Made by a program: the position numbers and the translations under genes
In this document: in pieces, positions 46,191 through 59,000 of the stretch
Layout of the letters: each line of letters starts with the position of its first letter
Numbering within the stretch: position 1 is the first letter of the stretch
Notes under the pieces: generated by a model
Told to the model about the DNA's origin: nothing
The model's input: only the letters and a program-made list of their open reading frames with translations
Database searches by the model: none
Origin: Alcanivorax profundi
GTDB lineage: Bacteria; Pseudomonadota; Gammaproteobacteria; Pseudomonadales; Alcanivoracaceae
Assembly (NCBI RefSeq): GCF_003597125.1
Contig: NZ_QYYA01000002.1
Location: 826,167-890,166 of the forward strand
Direction: 5' to 3'
DNA length: 64,000 bases

Positions 46191-46841
46191 ATGACCATCA
46201 AGAACTACAAGAAGCATTTCCTGCGTTTCGCCCAGGAGCGCGACGCCCTGAAATTTGGTGAGTTTACGCTCAAGTCCGGTCGCACCAGTCCGTACTTCTT
46301 TAACGCGGGCACCTTTAACACCGGTGAAGCACTGGCGCGGCTGGGGCGCTATTATGCGGATGCGATCATGGCATCTGGCCAGAAATTCGATATGTTGTTC
46401 GGACCAGCCTACAAAGGCATCCCGCTGGTAGCGGCGGTGTCGGTGGCGCTGGCTGAGCATCACGGTCAGGATTTGCCCTGGGCCTTTAACCGCAAGGAAG
46501 CCAAGGATCATGGCGAAGGCGGCTGGCTGGTCGGGGCTCCCCTGCAGGGCCGGGTGCTGGTGATTGATGATGTGATTACGGCAGGGACGGCCATCAGAGA
46601 AGTGGCTGCCTTGTTCGAAAAGACCGACGCGACCATGGCGGGTGTCATGGTGGCTCTGGATCGTCAGGAGCGCGGCAAGGGCGAGCTGTCGGCTATTCAG
46701 GAAGTGGAAAAGACATTGGGGGTGCCGGTCGGCAGTATCGTGGCAATGAACGATATTATCGACTGGCTTGAGCAGCAACCGGACAGCGGGCCCATGGTGG
46801 CGAAGATGCGCGGGTACCGGGAGCGCTACGGAGTGGAATAA
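46191..46841 (+). CDS. pyrE: Orotate phosphoribosyltransferase
   Basis: 216 residues. Adds PRPP to orotate in pyrimidine synthesis. PRPP-binding motif [13 protein letters not shown] near residue 120, the family opening [19 protein letters not shown] and [10 protein letters not shown] are clear. Starts 3 bases after rph; its own ribosome site is weak, consistent with coupling. Confidence 0.96.
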   Translation: MTIKNYKKHFLRFAQERDALKFGEFTLKSGRTSPYFFNAGTFNTGEALARLGRYYADAIMASGQKFDMLFGPAYKGIPLVAAVSVALAEHHGQDLPWAFNRKEAKDHGEGGWLVGAPLQGRVLVIDDVITAGTAIREVAALFEKTDATMAGVMVALDRQERGKGELSAIQEVEKTLGVPVGSIVAMNDIIDWLEQQPDSGPMVAKMRGYRERYGVE

Positions 46842-46845
46842 CAAA

Positions 46846-47460
46846 ATGCGAAGCCTTTTGGTTGTCATCGTGCTGGCTTTATCGCTACCTGCCTGGTCGG
46901 CATCGGGTGTGCGTGCCAGTGATCGTCTGCCCCACGGGGCCTATTTTCGTCATGTCACAGCCGATGGTGTCGTACACCTCAACCGTACATTGTCGAATGC
47001 GGCCATCGAGGCGGGTTACCAGCTGATCGACAAGCATGGCCGGGTTCTGGAAGAGGTGGATGGCGTCAAACTGAATGATGAAGAGGCGCGGGAGCGCCGT
47101 CTTCAGCAGGCCAGACAGAGGCGCGAGGATGCGGTTCTTTTAAGGCTCTACGCTGGCCCGGATGATGCGATGCGAGCCCGCGACCGCAAAGTGGATGCGC
47201 TGGAGTTGGCGATCAGTTACGAAGAAAACAACCTGGCGCAGCTGCAGATGAAGCTGGATGATGAAATTGCGGTGGCTGCGCGGAGTGAGCAAAGCGGGAA
47301 GGATGTGCCTGAGGGTGTTCAGGACGCGATTGTTCGCTTGCAGCGGCAGATTTCGCTCTCGGAAAAAAAGCTGGCGGGCTATGACGTCGAAATCGGCGAA
47401 GTGAACGAAGAGTATGCTCCGATCATTCAGCGACTTGAGGAGATTAACGCCGATCGCTGA
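46846..47460 (+). CDS. Secreted coiled-coil protein, unknown
   Basis: 204 residues starting MRSLLVVIVLALSLPAWSASG (signal peptide). A short DUF4124-like head (HVTADGVVHLNRTLSNAAIE) leads into a long charged coiled coil (about residues 60-200, ERRLQQARQRREDAVLL). It starts 4 bases after the pyrE stop, so is probably read with rph-pyrE. Function unknown. Confidence 0.8.
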   Translation: MRSLLVVIVLALSLPAWSASGVRASDRLPHGAYFRHVTADGVVHLNRTLSNAAIEAGYQLIDKHGRVLEEVDGVKLNDEEARERRLQQARQRREDAVLLRLYAGPDDAMRARDRKVDALELAISYEENNLAQLQMKLDDEIAVAARSEQSGKDVPEGVQDAIVRLQRQISLSEKKLAGYDVEIGEVNEEYAPIIQRLEEINADR

Positions 47461-47479
47461 GCCGGGCCGCGCCAGCGCG

Positions 47480-47878
47480 TCACGGTGATCCAGTGGCATA
47501 GCCTTTCGCTTTCAGTAGTTCTGCCAGCGTCACATCCTTGGCCTGCAGGCCCTGTTCTGCCCCGGGTAGCCCCACGGTGCTGAGACCGGTCCGCATGGGG
47601 TATTGCCCGGTAATAAAGGCGGCGCGGCCCGCAGTGCAGGAGGCTTGTGCGTAGTGATCCATGAAGATCATGCCGTCGTTGGCGATGCGGTCGATGTTTG
47701 GCGTGGTGCCCCCCATCATGCCGCGGTGGTAGGCGCTGATATTCCACATGCCCACATCATCACCCCAGATCACCAGGATGTTGGGACGCTTCTCTTCGCT
47801 GGCTGAGGATTCGGCGCAGGCTGTATTGGCCAGTGCCGTTAACAGCAGCATGGGTAGCAGTAACATCCTTTGGATCAT
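47480..47878 (-). pseudogene. Truncated arylsulfatase (N-terminal fragment)
   Basis: 132 residues where sulfatases have about 500. Signal peptide ([19 protein letters not shown]), then [12 protein letters not shown] with the metal aspartates and the formylglycine site [11 protein letters not shown] with Cys in the catalytic position. The frame ends ...[10 protein letters not shown] and a stop, just where the conserved GYATG...GKNH part should follow. The rest of the gene is absent downstream, so this is a 3' deletion remnant. It lies 73 bases after the RND gene on the same strand. Confidence 0.85.
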
Positions 47879-47951
47879 GGGGCTCTCCTTGTTTTCAGAT
47901 GTGTGGTGATCTCATCATCGACTCCCAGCATGGCAGAATGTTGAAGGTGAT

Positions 47952-50900
47952 TCACTTGAACAGCCGTTGCTTCAACGCTTCACGCGCGCCCTGCACGATG
48001 GCATAGAACGCCGGGATCATGGGCGTGCCGATCAGCAATGCCGCCAGCATGCCCCACATCACCGTATGGCCCAGTGAAAGCTGACTGAACATGCCGGCGC
48101 CACTGGCGAAGGCCAGTGGCAGGATGCCCAGCACAAAGGAGAGGGCCGTCATGCACACAGCGCGGAAGCGCAGACGGCCGGCTTCGGCGGCGGCCTCCAG
48201 AATGCTCAGCCCTTCCTGCTCGCGCCGTTCGCGGGCGAATTCCACGATCAGGATGGCGTTCTTGGCGGCGAGACCAATGAGCAACACCAGCCCCACCTGG
48301 GCGAACAGATCCAGTGCCCCCAGTTGAGGAATGCCGATTTGTCCCACCATCAGCAGGCCGCCGATGGCGCCGGCAACGGCAATGGGCACCACCAGAATAA
48401 TGGCGGCAGGGACGGACCAGCTTTCATACTGGGCAACCAGGAAAAGGTAAATAAAGACCATGGCCAGAGCGAAGGCGATGCCAATCTGGCTGCCGGCCTT
48501 GCGTTCCTGATAGCTCTGTCCGGTCCATTCCACCTGATAACCTTCTGGCAAAACCTCTGCGGCAATGCGTTCGAGTTCGTCCATGGCATCGCCACTGGCT
48601 ACCCCGTCAGCAGGCTGGGCACGCAAGATGGCCGAACGGTAGAGGTTGTAACGGTTGCTGATATCCGCGCCGAGAACCGGTTCGGTGGTCAGCAAGGTGG
48701 ACAAGGGCACCATGTCGCCATTGTTGCTGCGTGCATACAGGCGCTCCAGGTCCTTGAGGTCGGAGCGATAGCTGGGGTCTGCCTGCATCATCACCCGGAA
48801 TGTGCGCCCAAACAGAGAGAAGTCATTGATGTAACTGGAGCCCAAATGGCTTTGTAGGGCCGCAAAAATATTGGTGAGCGGCACCTGCAGGGTTTTGGCC
48901 TTGTTGCGATCAATGTCGATGCGATACATGGGGACATTGGCCCGGAAGCTGGTATAGGCGCTACCAATCAGGGAGGACTGGTTTGCTGCCGCGGTCAATA
49001 TTTGCATGGCGCCGGCCAGTTCCGCATGGCTGCGGCCCAGAGTGTCTTCCAGCACCAGCTCAAGCCCGCCAACAGCACCCATACCAGGGACGGAAGGGGG
49101 CGGGAAGGATTGAATCTGTGCTTCCGGAATACTCTGATAGGCCTGCTGCGTCACCCGTGCGGAAACGGCCAGTGAGATGTCCTTGAAATCGGGTCGTTCA
49201 TCCCAGTGCTTGAGCACCACAAAGCCGGTCCCGCCATTACTCTGTACCCCCCCTGTCAGCATCGAAAAACCGGCGATCATCGTCGCAGACTCTACGGCGG
49301 GATCATTGTTCAGCAAGGTCTGAACCTGTTCCACCACCGCTTCGGTACGATTAATAGAGGCCGCGTCGGGCAGCTGCACGTTGACCAGCAGCAACCCCTT
49401 GTCTTCCGCTGGGACAAAACCCGTGGGAACGGCCCGGGCAGCAAAGAGCAGCCCGACCATGATGACCGCATACAGGGCCAGGGTGAGTCCGCGTCGACCC
49501 AGCAGGCCGGCAACGATTCGGGAATAGCCCAGGGTTACCTTGGCAAAGCCGTTGTTGAACGCACGGTACCAGCGGGCTTCTCCCTTGTCGCGACGTAGTA
49601 CCAGACTCGCGACTGCCGGGCTCAGGCTCAAAGCACAAATGGATGAAATCACCACGGCCACACAAATGGTGACCGAGAACTGGTTATACATGATGCCGGT
49701 AATCCCGGGCATTAAGGCTACTGGCACGAACACGGCCAGCAATACCAGTGTGGTCGCAATGATCGGGCCGGTAACTTCTTCCATGGTGCGGGTCACTGCG
49801 TCGCGGGTGCTGATGTGCGGATCTTCATGCAAGTGCCGGTCGGTGTTTTCGACGACCAGGATGGCATCGTCCACCACGATGCCAATCGCCAGGATCAGAC
49901 CGAACAGGGTGATGGTGTTGATGGACATATCGGCGACCAGCATCACGGCCAGGGTACCGATCAGGGAGACGGGAATGACCACAGTGGGGACCAGCGTCGG
50001 GCGCCAGTCACCAAGAAAAATAAAGGTGATTAGGATGACCAGACCGACAGCCATAATCAGAGAGGATGTGACTTGCTGGATCGCCACTTCCACATAGCGT
50101 GTGGTGTCATAGCCGATGGCGTATTCGAGGCCATCAGGGAAGGTTTCGCTCAACGACTCGAGGGCGTCTTTAAGTGCGTCTCCGGTGGCAAGGGCATTGG
50201 CGCCCGGGGCCAGATAAGCCGCCATCACCGTGGTGGGGTGGTTCTGGTAATTGGCGGCAATACTGTAGGAGAGCTGGCCGAGTTCGATTCGGGCCACATC
50301 GCCCAAGCGCACCATGGCGCCGTTTTCATCCGCCCGAAGAATAATGTCTTCGAACTGCTTCACATCCTTGAGTCGGCCCTCCAGCTGCAGGGTGTATTCC
50401 GTACTCAATTTGCCATCAAAGGGCGGAGCGCCAATCTTCCCTGCCGGTGCTTGAACATTCTGCTCATTGAGGGCTGCAGCAATGTCTTCCGGGGTGATAC
50501 CAAGCGCGGTCATTTTGGGCGGATCCATCCACAGGCGCATGGAATAATCTGCTGAGCTGAATACGCTAACGTCGGAAACGCCATCGACACGTTTGAGAGG
50601 GTTCTGCACGTTCAGCAAGCTGTAATTGGCGATGAACAGTTCATCGAGCGAGCCGTCCGGGGAATATAGATTGACGGTAAAGAGAATATCCGGAGAGCTC
50701 TTGTCGATGGTGAGCCCCTGGGCCCGGACCTCTGCCGGTAGCGAAGGCTCTGCCAGTTTGACCCGGTTCTGGACTCTCACCAGGGCCATGTCCGGGTCTT
50801 CGCCGACCTCAAAGGTAATCGCCAGGGAGTAGCTGCCGTTGTTGGAGGAGCTGGACGACATGTACTCCATGCCTTCTACCCCGTTGACCACATCCTCGAT

Positions 50901-51095
50901 GACCTGGCCCACGGACTCTTCCATGATAGCTGCCGAGGCGCCTGGCCAACTGGCACTGACCGAGATCTGGGGAGGGGCCACTTCCGGGTATTCGGACACC
51001 GGCAGCAATTTCATGGCCAGCAACCCGGTGAAGGTAATCACCAGGCCCACCACCATGGCCAGTTTGGGACGTTGAATAAAGACGCTGCTGATCAC
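47952..51095 (-). CDS. RND multidrug efflux permease (HAE1 family)
   Basis: 1047 residues, AcrB/MexB-like inner-membrane pump driven by protons. N-terminus [20 protein letters not shown], the TM4 proton-relay pair Asp409-Asp410 in [12 protein letters not shown], the two large periplasmic loops and twelve helices are all present. Its start overlaps the adaptor stop by 4 bases (ATGA), so they form one operon. No outer-membrane channel gene is near, so it probably uses a TolC-type protein elsewhere. Substrate unknown. Confidence 0.95.
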   Translation of the reverse strand: MISSVFIQRPKLAMVVGLVITFTGLLAMKLLPVSEYPEVAPPQISVSASWPGASAAIMEESVGQVIEDVVNGVEGMEYMSSSSSNNGSYSLAITFEVGEDPDMALVRVQNRVKLAEPSLPAEVRAQGLTIDKSSPDILFTVNLYSPDGSLDELFIANYSLLNVQNPLKRVDGVSDVSVFSSADYSMRLWMDPPKMTALGITPEDIAAALNEQNVQAPAGKIGAPPFDGKLSTEYTLQLEGRLKDVKQFEDIILRADENGAMVRLGDVARIELGQLSYSIAANYQNHPTTVMAAYLAPGANALATGDALKDALESLSETFPDGLEYAIGYDTTRYVEVAIQQVTSSLIMAVGLVILITFIFLGDWRPTLVPTVVIPVSLIGTLAVMLVADMSINTITLFGLILAIGIVVDDAILVVENTDRHLHEDPHISTRDAVTRTMEEVTGPIIATTLVLLAVFVPVALMPGITGIMYNQFSVTICVAVVISSICALSLSPAVASLVLRRDKGEARWYRAFNNGFAKVTLGYSRIVAGLLGRRGLTLALYAVIMVGLLFAARAVPTGFVPAEDKGLLLVNVQLPDAASINRTEAVVEQVQTLLNNDPAVESATMIAGFSMLTGGVQSNGGTGFVVLKHWDERPDFKDISLAVSARVTQQAYQSIPEAQIQSFPPPSVPGMGAVGGLELVLEDTLGRSHAELAGAMQILTAAANQSSLIGSAYTSFRANVPMYRIDIDRNKAKTLQVPLTNIFAALQSHLGSSYINDFSLFGRTFRVMMQADPSYRSDLKDLERLYARSNNGDMVPLSTLLTTEPVLGADISNRYNLYRSAILRAQPADGVASGDAMDELERIAAEVLPEGYQVEWTGQSYQERKAGSQIGIAFALAMVFIYLFLVAQYESWSVPAAIILVVPIAVAGAIGGLLMVGQIGIPQLGALDLFAQVGLVLLIGLAAKNAILIVEFARERREQEGLSILEAAAEAGRLRFRAVCMTALSFVLGILPLAFASGAGMFSQLSLGHTVMWGMLAALLIGTPMIPAFYAIVQGAREALKQRLFK

Positions 51096-52270
51096 TGGGC
51101 GTCTCCCTCGCTGTCACTGTCTGGTTGCCCGCTGGGCGCGTTTTCGGGGGTGCTGCCAGTATGGGCGGTGGTGGCCGGTTTGTAGTCCGAGGCAACCACT
51201 TCGCTACCCGGGCGGACTTTCTGAATGCCGCGCAAGATCACCCTGTCACCAGCTTGCAGCCCTTCACTGACCAGCACGTTTTCGCCGAACCGGTCTCCCG
51301 TCATGAGGTTGTTCCGCAGTACCCGGTTTTCCTGGTTAACGGTGAAGACATAGGTGCCTTGCTGATCTACCTGCAACGCGGCCTGTGGAATCATCAGCCC
51401 CTGAAGCGTGTCGATCAGGCGGACATGGGCTTGCACGAACATGCCCGGGCGCAACAGGTCGCGGGGGTTGGGCATGGCGGCGCGTACTTCCACGGTGCCG
51501 GTATTGGTGTTTACCCGGTTAGAGACATAAACAATGTTGCCGGTGTAGGGGTAGCGGCTGCCGTTGGGCATATCCAGAGCAACTTCAATCTCGGAAGGTT
51601 TGGGCTGTTTGTCGCTCATGGCGGCTTCGGTGAGCAATTTTTCGGGAATCTGGAAGACCGCCTGCATGTCATTGCCGCCCACCAGGGTGGTCAGTGTGCC
51701 AAAGCCCGGGCTCACCACATCGCCTACCGAGGCGATGGAGCGCCCGACACGCCCCGCTTGAGGGGCGGTGATGTGGGTATAGGAGAGGTCAACCTGGGCG
51801 CTTTCCAGTGCCGCTCTCGCCGATTGCTCGGCCGCGTCGGCTTCCTGTTGCCGGGCTTTCAGTGTGTCGTACTCCGAGTCGGAGATGTAACCCTTCTCCA
51901 CCAGCTTGTTGGCCCGGCTGAAGTTGCTCCTGGCTTCCCGAAGGTTGGCTTTGGCTCGTTCGTGTTCGGCTCTGGCTTTGGCCAGCGCGGCTTCATAAGG
52001 TGCCGGATCGATGTCGAACAAGGGGGCCCCTGCCTCCACGACATCCCCTTCCCGAAAGTGAACGGCAGTCAGTTTGCCGGACACCTGGGCGGTGATATTC
52101 ACATCACTGCGTGAGTCAATCCTGGCGGTGAAGGTGCGTTCTGGCTGGTAGGGCTGTTCGCTGGCCGTGACCACAAACACTTCAGGGGGCGGAGCGGCCG
52201 GTGGCGGTGTGTCGTCACAGGCGGTAAACAAAAAAGCCGTAAGGGGTAAGCCGAATTTGATCCAACGCAT
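51092..52270 (-). CDS. RND efflux periplasmic adaptor (membrane fusion protein), lipoprotein
   Basis: 392 residues. Lipoprotein signal ending LFTAC (Cys18), lipoyl and coiled-coil hairpin (about residues 60-160; [19 protein letters not shown], then [17 protein letters not shown]), then the beta-barrel and membrane-proximal domains (GQNVLV-like [15 protein letters not shown]). The acidic C-terminal tail (SDSEGDAQ) is extra. Precedes the pump gene. No repressor gene lies alongside; katG is divergent. Confidence 0.93.
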   Translation of the reverse strand: MRWIKFGLPLTAFLFTACDDTPPPAAPPPEVFVVTASEQPYQPERTFTARIDSRSDVNITAQVSGKLTAVHFREGDVVEAGAPLFDIDPAPYEAALAKARAEHERAKANLREARSNFSRANKLVEKGYISDSEYDTLKARQQEADAAEQSARAALESAQVDLSYTHITAPQAGRVGRSIASVGDVVSPGFGTLTTLVGGNDMQAVFQIPEKLLTEAAMSDKQPKPSEIEVALDMPNGSRYPYTGNIVYVSNRVNTNTGTVEVRAAMPNPRDLLRPGMFVQAHVRLIDTLQGLMIPQAALQVDQQGTYVFTVNQENRVLRNNLMTGDRFGENVLVSEGLQAGDRVILRGIQKVRPGSEVVASDYKPATTAHTGSTPENAPSGQPDSDSEGDAQ

Positions 52271-52484
52271 GGATAATTTTCTCCGTGTCGCATGTCGGTG
52301 GCAACGTCACCGAATCCCTGTATGTTCTAGTTGTGGAGCCACTTTATCACGAAGCCTGTGACAGGGTTGTTGGCGGTTTCACGTTAGCTTGCAGGTATTA
52401 GGTATAGCTATCGGTTTGTTTGGCAAAGATGAATAGAGCTATCAAAGAGCGAGGACTAAGGTAGACCCATATTTAACGCGCTAA

Positions 52485-54689
<2,205 letters not shown>

Positions 54690-54708
54690 CCCTGTAGTGC
54701 TCCACATC

Positions 54709-54742
54709 AAAACGGCGTGCGGATATCCGCGCGCCGTTTTTT
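54709..54742 (+). terminator. Rho-independent terminator of katG
   Basis: AAAACGGCGTGCGG / CCGCGCGCCGTTTT with ATAT loop and further T residues. One non-Watson-Crick pair. Confidence 0.88.
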
Positions 54743-54797
54743 ATGTCTGTCGTAGTGAGCCTTTTTTTCGAAAAGGCTGGAACCCAATGGATTGCCT

Positions 54798-55676
54798 TCA
54801 GATCTGCAGCCGGTCATCCGCTTTTACGGCATTGATGTCCAGCTCGTGGTGCAAAATGCCGGGCGCGCTGTAGATGGTTATGGCAAGTGCAGCCAGTAAC
54901 TGGCGTGACTCCAGATGGCATAAAAGATCCTGTTCGCCATCGCCTTCCAGAGTCACGGTGGCATGGCCGATCGCATCGGCGCTGCGTGTGTGCAGGGAAT
55001 AGCGCAGAGTGTTGTTGTCCGGGTCAGGGTCTGACCACAATGAATCATAACTGACATGGTTACCCAAAGACCGACGTATCACCGTGTGTGGTTCGGCATT
55101 GGAGATGCTGCCGATACGGGGAGGGTTGGCATTGGGCTCAAGAGCGAGCGGGCTCAGGTCCGGGCTCAGATTGTCTTGCCGATCGCCAAACACTGCGTCA
55201 CTGAGAGTGTGCAGGCTATCCTGGTAAAGACTTCGGCAGAGGGCATTCTGCGCGTATTCGCGACTGGCGGGGCGTTCTTCGACCAGGGCAATGTCGCTGA
55301 TGTCTCGTGTAATGGCGGCAAAGGCACGATTGAAACGTACCGGCAGGGCGTTTTGGAAACCGCCAGTGCCATGAAACGTGGTATTTCCTTTCTTGCAGGC
55401 CGACAGGATAGCGGCTTTGCCCAGCGCACTGGCGGGCAGGGGAGTGACGACGTTTTTCCCTTCCGCCAGCAAGGCCTGTATCTGCTCGGACGCCTCTGGG
55501 AGTGATGCCGCAGCGTCCGGTAGGTAAATGACGCACACCGCGCTGGCAGTGAGTTGCTGTGGGGTTGGGGTTGTGCAGGATAAAGCGAGGGCCGGATCCG
55601 CTTTGATGTGCTGAGCCAGAGTGTTGCTCAGAGGGCCGCATCCGAGCACGGCAATGGAAAGACGTTTTTTGCTCAT
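54798..55676 (-). CDS. Rossmann-fold protein, weak dehydrogenase similarity
   Basis: 292 residues. N-terminal MSKKRLSIAVLGCGPLSNTL is an NAD(P)-type glycine loop (GCGPLS); later SDIALVEERPASREYAQN and the strand-rich C-terminus fit a dihydrodipicolinate-reductase-like layout, but no catalytic motif is secure. ATG 55676 overlaps the upstream gene's stop (ATGA), so it is translationally coupled. Probably a paralogue or partner subunit of its neighbour. Function unknown. Confidence 0.75.
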   Translation of the reverse strand: MSKKRLSIAVLGCGPLSNTLAQHIKADPALALSCTTPTPQQLTASAVCVIYLPDAAASLPEASEQIQALLAEGKNVVTPLPASALGKAAILSACKKGNTTFHGTGGFQNALPVRFNRAFAAITRDISDIALVEERPASREYAQNALCRSLYQDSLHTLSDAVFGDRQDNLSPDLSPLALEPNANPPRIGSISNAEPHTVIRRSLGNHVSYDSLWSDPDPDNNTLRYSLHTRSADAIGHATVTLEGDGEQDLLCHLESRQLLAALAITIYSAPGILHHELDINAVKADDRLQI

Positions 55677-56962
55677 GCTTCCTCCAGACGAAAGCGCGGG
55701 GCAAGATCCGGGGTTACCACTCCGGGGGCGGCAGCGCAAACCGCAGGGATGCTGTCGAGAATGGCTTTTACGGAAATGTCGGTAACGGCAGACCAGTCTG
55801 CTTCAAAAGAGTCATCTTCTGGCTCCGAGCGCAAGGTGATGCGGCCGGGCTTGCCCTCCAGGGTGATCAGGTGGCCACCTGCCAGACTGTCGGGATGATC
55901 CGGTCCCAAGTGAGCGTTGCCGCCTCCCACGTGCCAGCATTCTTCGTTAGTCATGAACAGCTTGTCATCAATGTACCCGCGGTAGGTCATATGAATGGCT
56001 CCCACGGTTCCGGGTTTGATTACCGTTCCGCCGGCCACAATTTCAACCCGGGCCGGGCAGGCGTAGACATGACGTTCCACCCGGATCCGTTCAGGGCCGA
56101 TGCCATACAGTTGGTGCGCAACATTGCCGAGCACGGCGTTGAAATAGAAATGTTGCATCAGGGCAATGGCATGGTTGGAGTCCACCGATTCCAGTGGCAT
56201 GCCGTAGCCGAGACTTTCCAGGCCGCCCCACATGCCGTCCGGCGCAGCGGACAAATCACCGACTTCGAGAAAATGCACCTGTTCGACGTGGTCCATCAGG
56301 CTGGCCAGGCGCAGCAACACCTGCTCAACCATGACTCCGGGGTGTAGCCCGGTGCCGAACAGGGAACTACCGCCAGTTAGACACGCTCTTTGAAACTTGT
56401 CGCCGTCCAGGCGTCGCGGCAGCACACGGTCGACAATCTTGTTGGCCAGTTTTTCAAGTATGGGGTGCAAGCGTTGGCCGGGGCTGGAGTCGATGGCTCT
56501 CATGATTTGCTTGAGGGCGGCGAGTGCCTGCTTTTCTTTTGGCCCGAACACATCTCCAGTGACTTTCATGTTGCCTACGGTTCGTAACACAGAAAGGGCC
56601 GGTTGGGATTCCGATAGCCAGTTGTGCATGGACGGATTGTGGTAGGAGGCGCCCGATACCACGTTTTTACCCGAGGCAAGCAAATCCACCACATCCGCAT
56701 CCGCCCCTTCGAGCAGTGCGGGAGTGGTTGGTGTGTGGATTACGCAGTCAGCATCCAGGGCGAGGATCTCTTCCTTGCGGGTTGTCGCTTTGATACCTGT
56801 GGCAGGCAGGCCTACCAGCTCGCCAATATCGACACCGTGTTTATGAGGGCTGAAAACCTTCACCCCAACGACGTCAAAGAGGGGCGATGTCAGTGCGGTC
56901 TTAAGGGCGCGCCCGCCCATGTCTCCCGGGCTCCAGATAATGATGCGATAAGGTGTGGTCAC
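55673..56962 (-). CDS. Dihydrodipicolinate-reductase-like NAD(P)-dependent oxidoreductase
   Basis: 429 residues. Rossmann start RIIIWSPGDMGGRALKT, then VVGVKVFSPHKHGVDIGEL and DCVIHTPTT; the following segment SGKNVVSGASYHNP resembles DapB-like and 2,4-diaminopentanoate dehydrogenase proteins. The C-terminal domain has RVERHVYACPARVEIVAGG and GAIHMTYRG. First gene of a two-gene unit with the 292-residue protein. A reductive or amine-oxidising role is inferred only. Confidence 0.78.
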   Translation of the reverse strand: MTTPYRIIIWSPGDMGGRALKTALTSPLFDVVGVKVFSPHKHGVDIGELVGLPATGIKATTRKEEILALDADCVIHTPTTPALLEGADADVVDLLASGKNVVSGASYHNPSMHNWLSESQPALSVLRTVGNMKVTGDVFGPKEKQALAALKQIMRAIDSSPGQRLHPILEKLANKIVDRVLPRRLDGDKFQRACLTGGSSLFGTGLHPGVMVEQVLLRLASLMDHVEQVHFLEVGDLSAAPDGMWGGLESLGYGMPLESVDSNHAIALMQHFYFNAVLGNVAHQLYGIGPERIRVERHVYACPARVEIVAGGTVIKPGTVGAIHMTYRGYIDDKLFMTNEECWHVGGGNAHLGPDHPDSLAGGHLITLEGKPGRITLRSEPEDDSFEADWSAVTDISVKAILDSIPAVCAAAPGVVTPDLAPRFRLEEA

Positions 56963-57376
56963 GATGGCCTTCCTGGTTGTTATTGATGCCAGTAGTGTCG
57001 TCGGAGCCTAGCACGGTGATGGCGGGGCAAACGGCAAATGGGGCCTTTCCTCTACATATTTCTGCTGCCTGTTTCACGGCAGTGAACAGATTTCGCGAGG
57101 GTGTTTTTTTTGGCGAGACGCACGGAGGCATTGCCATGAGAGGGCGAAAGACGTCCGGAGCGTACTGGCGCCCGAAGGTATTGAATGGCAGCGTTGGGGT
57201 GTTAAGGGATGAATGGTGTTCGGTTTTTTTGGATTACAAAATTAGTCAGTTTGTGACGTGATAGGTGGGTTTTTTCGGGAAAGCGAAAACAAAAAACGCC
57301 GTTCGTATCCCCTTTTTTCAGTGCAAATACCGTGAATTAGCGTGCTGAAGGTTCTCCATCATAGATAGCCCATAAT
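56963..57376. other. 414-base region upstream of pilA
   Basis: Between the divergent dehydrogenase-like and pilin genes. Contains one possible 41-residue reading frame (separate entry) and an AT-rich stretch with T-runs near 57107-57116 and 57221-57230. No other gene. Confidence 0.5.
57136..57261 (+). CDS. Possible 41-residue small protein
   Basis: MRGRKTSGAYWRPKVLNGSV..., basic, ending KISQFVT. A GGAGG lies 7 bases before ATG 57136, better than chance, but there is no homology I can name and codon use is uninformative at this length. It could also be an untranslated leader. Confidence 0.3.
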   Translation: MRGRKTSGAYWRPKVLNGSVGVLRDEWCSVFLDYKISQFVT

Positions 57377-57392
57377 TGGCCTGATCTCTGCA
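57377..57392 (+). promoter_or_regulatory. Probable sigma-54 promoter of pilA
   Basis: TGGCCTGATCTCTGCA matches the -24 GG / -12 GC pattern (TGGCAC-N5-TTGC) with exact 10-base spacing between GG and GC, about 86 bases before the pilin start. PilA genes of Pseudomonas are RpoN-dependent. Confidence 0.8.
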
Positions 57393-57477
57393 TTTGTTCA
57401 TATAAAAAAGCGGCGCTTCGAGGTCGGTGACCGGAGGCTGCTGAATAAGAAATGCCCGGGACAGGGGAGAAATACTC

Positions 57478-57930
57478 ATGAAGAACCAGGCTCAAAACGG
57501 ATTCACCCTCATCGAACTGATGATTGTGGTCGCCATTATTGGCATTCTCGCCGCAGTGGCGATCCCCCAATATCAAAACTATGTTTCCAAGACGCAGGTT
57601 ACGCGCGTGATGGCTGAGGTGGGTGCGCTGCGTACGGTGGTGGATACCTGCATAATGGAAGGCAAGGATGACACGCGCTGTGATTTCGGTTGGATGAGCA
57701 GCAATCTCTTGGGGGCCAGCTTTCAAGGCGGGGGGCTGGTAGTGACCATCGATATGGATACCAATGTGGCCTTACTGACAGCAAGGTTTGGTGGCAATGC
57801 GGCATCTGCCATTGCAGGTGAAACGCTGGTCTGGGAACACGATGCTGCAGGTACGTGGACATGCACCACAACTGTTGAACGCCAGTTTCAGCCGGCGGGG
57901 TGCGGCTCCGAAGAGGGAAGTGCCAGTTAA
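57478..57930 (+). CDS. pilA: Type IV major pilin (PilA-like prepilin)
   Basis: 150 residues. Leader MKNQAQNG is cut before [20 protein letters not shown], the class IVa pilin helix with the Glu at +5. A C-terminal Cys pair ([14 protein letters not shown]) forms the D-loop disulfide; another Cys pair lies earlier (VVDTC, TRCDF). The body is short for a major pilin. GGGGAGA lies upstream of the ATG. No pilus assembly genes are near. A sigma-54 promoter precedes it. Confidence 0.92.
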   Translation: MKNQAQNGFTLIELMIVVAIIGILAAVAIPQYQNYVSKTQVTRVMAEVGALRTVVDTCIMEGKDDTRCDFGWMSSNLLGASFQGGGLVVTIDMDTNVALLTARFGGNAASAIAGETLVWEHDAAGTWTCTTTVERQFQPAGCGSEEGSAS

Positions 57931-57972
57931 TGATGTAAGGGCCTTCCCCGCCACGCCAGCCGCATTCAAAAC

Positions 57973-57996
57973 CGGGCGCAGGGCTTCCTGCGCCCG
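57973..57996 (-). terminator. Hairpin between pilA and convergent barrel gene
   Basis: CGGGCGCAGG / CCTGCGCCCG with a 4-base loop; on the minus strand GTTTT follows, so it may terminate the barrel gene (58003-58752) and also pilA. Confidence 0.65.
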
Positions 57997-58002
57997 CACT
58001 GC

Positions 58003-58752
58003 CTAGAACCGGTAAGCGGCCCCGAGCATCAGAGACTGGCTGGTGACATCGATATCCGCGTCAACGCCAAAGGATTCCCCGTTAGCTTGTTTGACCGCTT
58101 CGACTTCAGCGGTGCCAAAGTCCGCGTAGCGATATTCTGCACGGACAGACAGCGTGCTGGACAAGGATTTTTCCAACCCAACAGCCAGTGCCCAGCCGGT
58201 GATGTTGTCATCATCGTTGTCGGAGCGGGCGGACGAGCCCGGGTTGCAGATGGCACCATCGGACGGACAGTCAGAGTTGACGTCGACAGACGTAAACGTT
58301 GCACTTAGGGTGCTATAGGCCAGCATGGTTTCATTCAGCAAATAGCCGCCTTTGAGACCCAGCATAAAGGTGTCTTTCACCTCCACTTCTGCTTCTGAGC
58401 GGTTACCTGGAAAGCCGGGTACCGGGCTCACAGAATCACTGGTATCACTTCCCTGGTACGCCAGTTCTGCCCCCACAATCCACTGGTCATTCAATGCCAT
58501 GTTGTAACTGCCGAACACGCCGTAAGCAAAGGCAGAATCGTCCAGTGAGGCTGAGGCGCCGGATCCCGGGGTGCCGCTATCGTTCGGGTCAAAGGCACTG
58601 GTAATGCGAGTGGTGTCCCAATCCATGTCGGTATCCTGGTATCCCAGTGCGGCACCTGCCTGGAAACCTGAGAAAGCAGATTCAGCGAAAGTGAGGGTTG
58701 GCATGGCGGCGGCAAGCAAAGATGAAGCAAGAAGGGTGAATTTCATTTTCAT
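58003..58752 (-). CDS. Outer-membrane beta-barrel (Omp25/porin-family type)
   Basis: 249 residues. Signal peptide (MKMKFTLLASSLLAAAMPTLTFA), opening FSGFQAGAALGYQDTDMDW, strands such as AYGVFGSYNMALNDQWIVGAELAYQ and the final VRAEYRYADFG...LMLGAAYRF ending in Phe. An 8-stranded barrel of the OmpA-like/opacity family. Monocistronic. Function unknown; a stress or host-interaction protein in relatives. Confidence 0.85.
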   Translation of the reverse strand: MKMKFTLLASSLLAAAMPTLTFAESAFSGFQAGAALGYQDTDMDWDTTRITSAFDPNDSGTPGSGASASLDDSAFAYGVFGSYNMALNDQWIVGAELAYQGSDTSDSVSPVPGFPGNRSEAEVEVKDTFMLGLKGGYLLNETMLAYSTLSATFTSVDVNSDCPSDGAICNPGSSARSDNDDDNITGWALAVGLEKSLSSTLSVRAEYRYADFGTAEVEAVKQANGESFGVDADIDVTSQSLMLGAAYRF

Positions 58753-59000
58753 GAGATTACCTGACTAAATGATTACGTTGAGCGACAGACTGACGCTCCC
58801 CCGAATGTAAAATAACAAGATTTCATTATTTGCATATCGCCCATTTGGGTGGTTTTCGGCTGTATGGGGGCACGCCAGAGTCCGGTCGTTTCCTGGTGCA
58901 TGGGCCTTGCTCTCAAGGGTGGCTTTTCACCACCCTGAAGCAGTGCCAGGCTGCGTGCCGGTGGTGGGGCCTTGTTGTCATGGGAATGCCTGTCCCGCGG

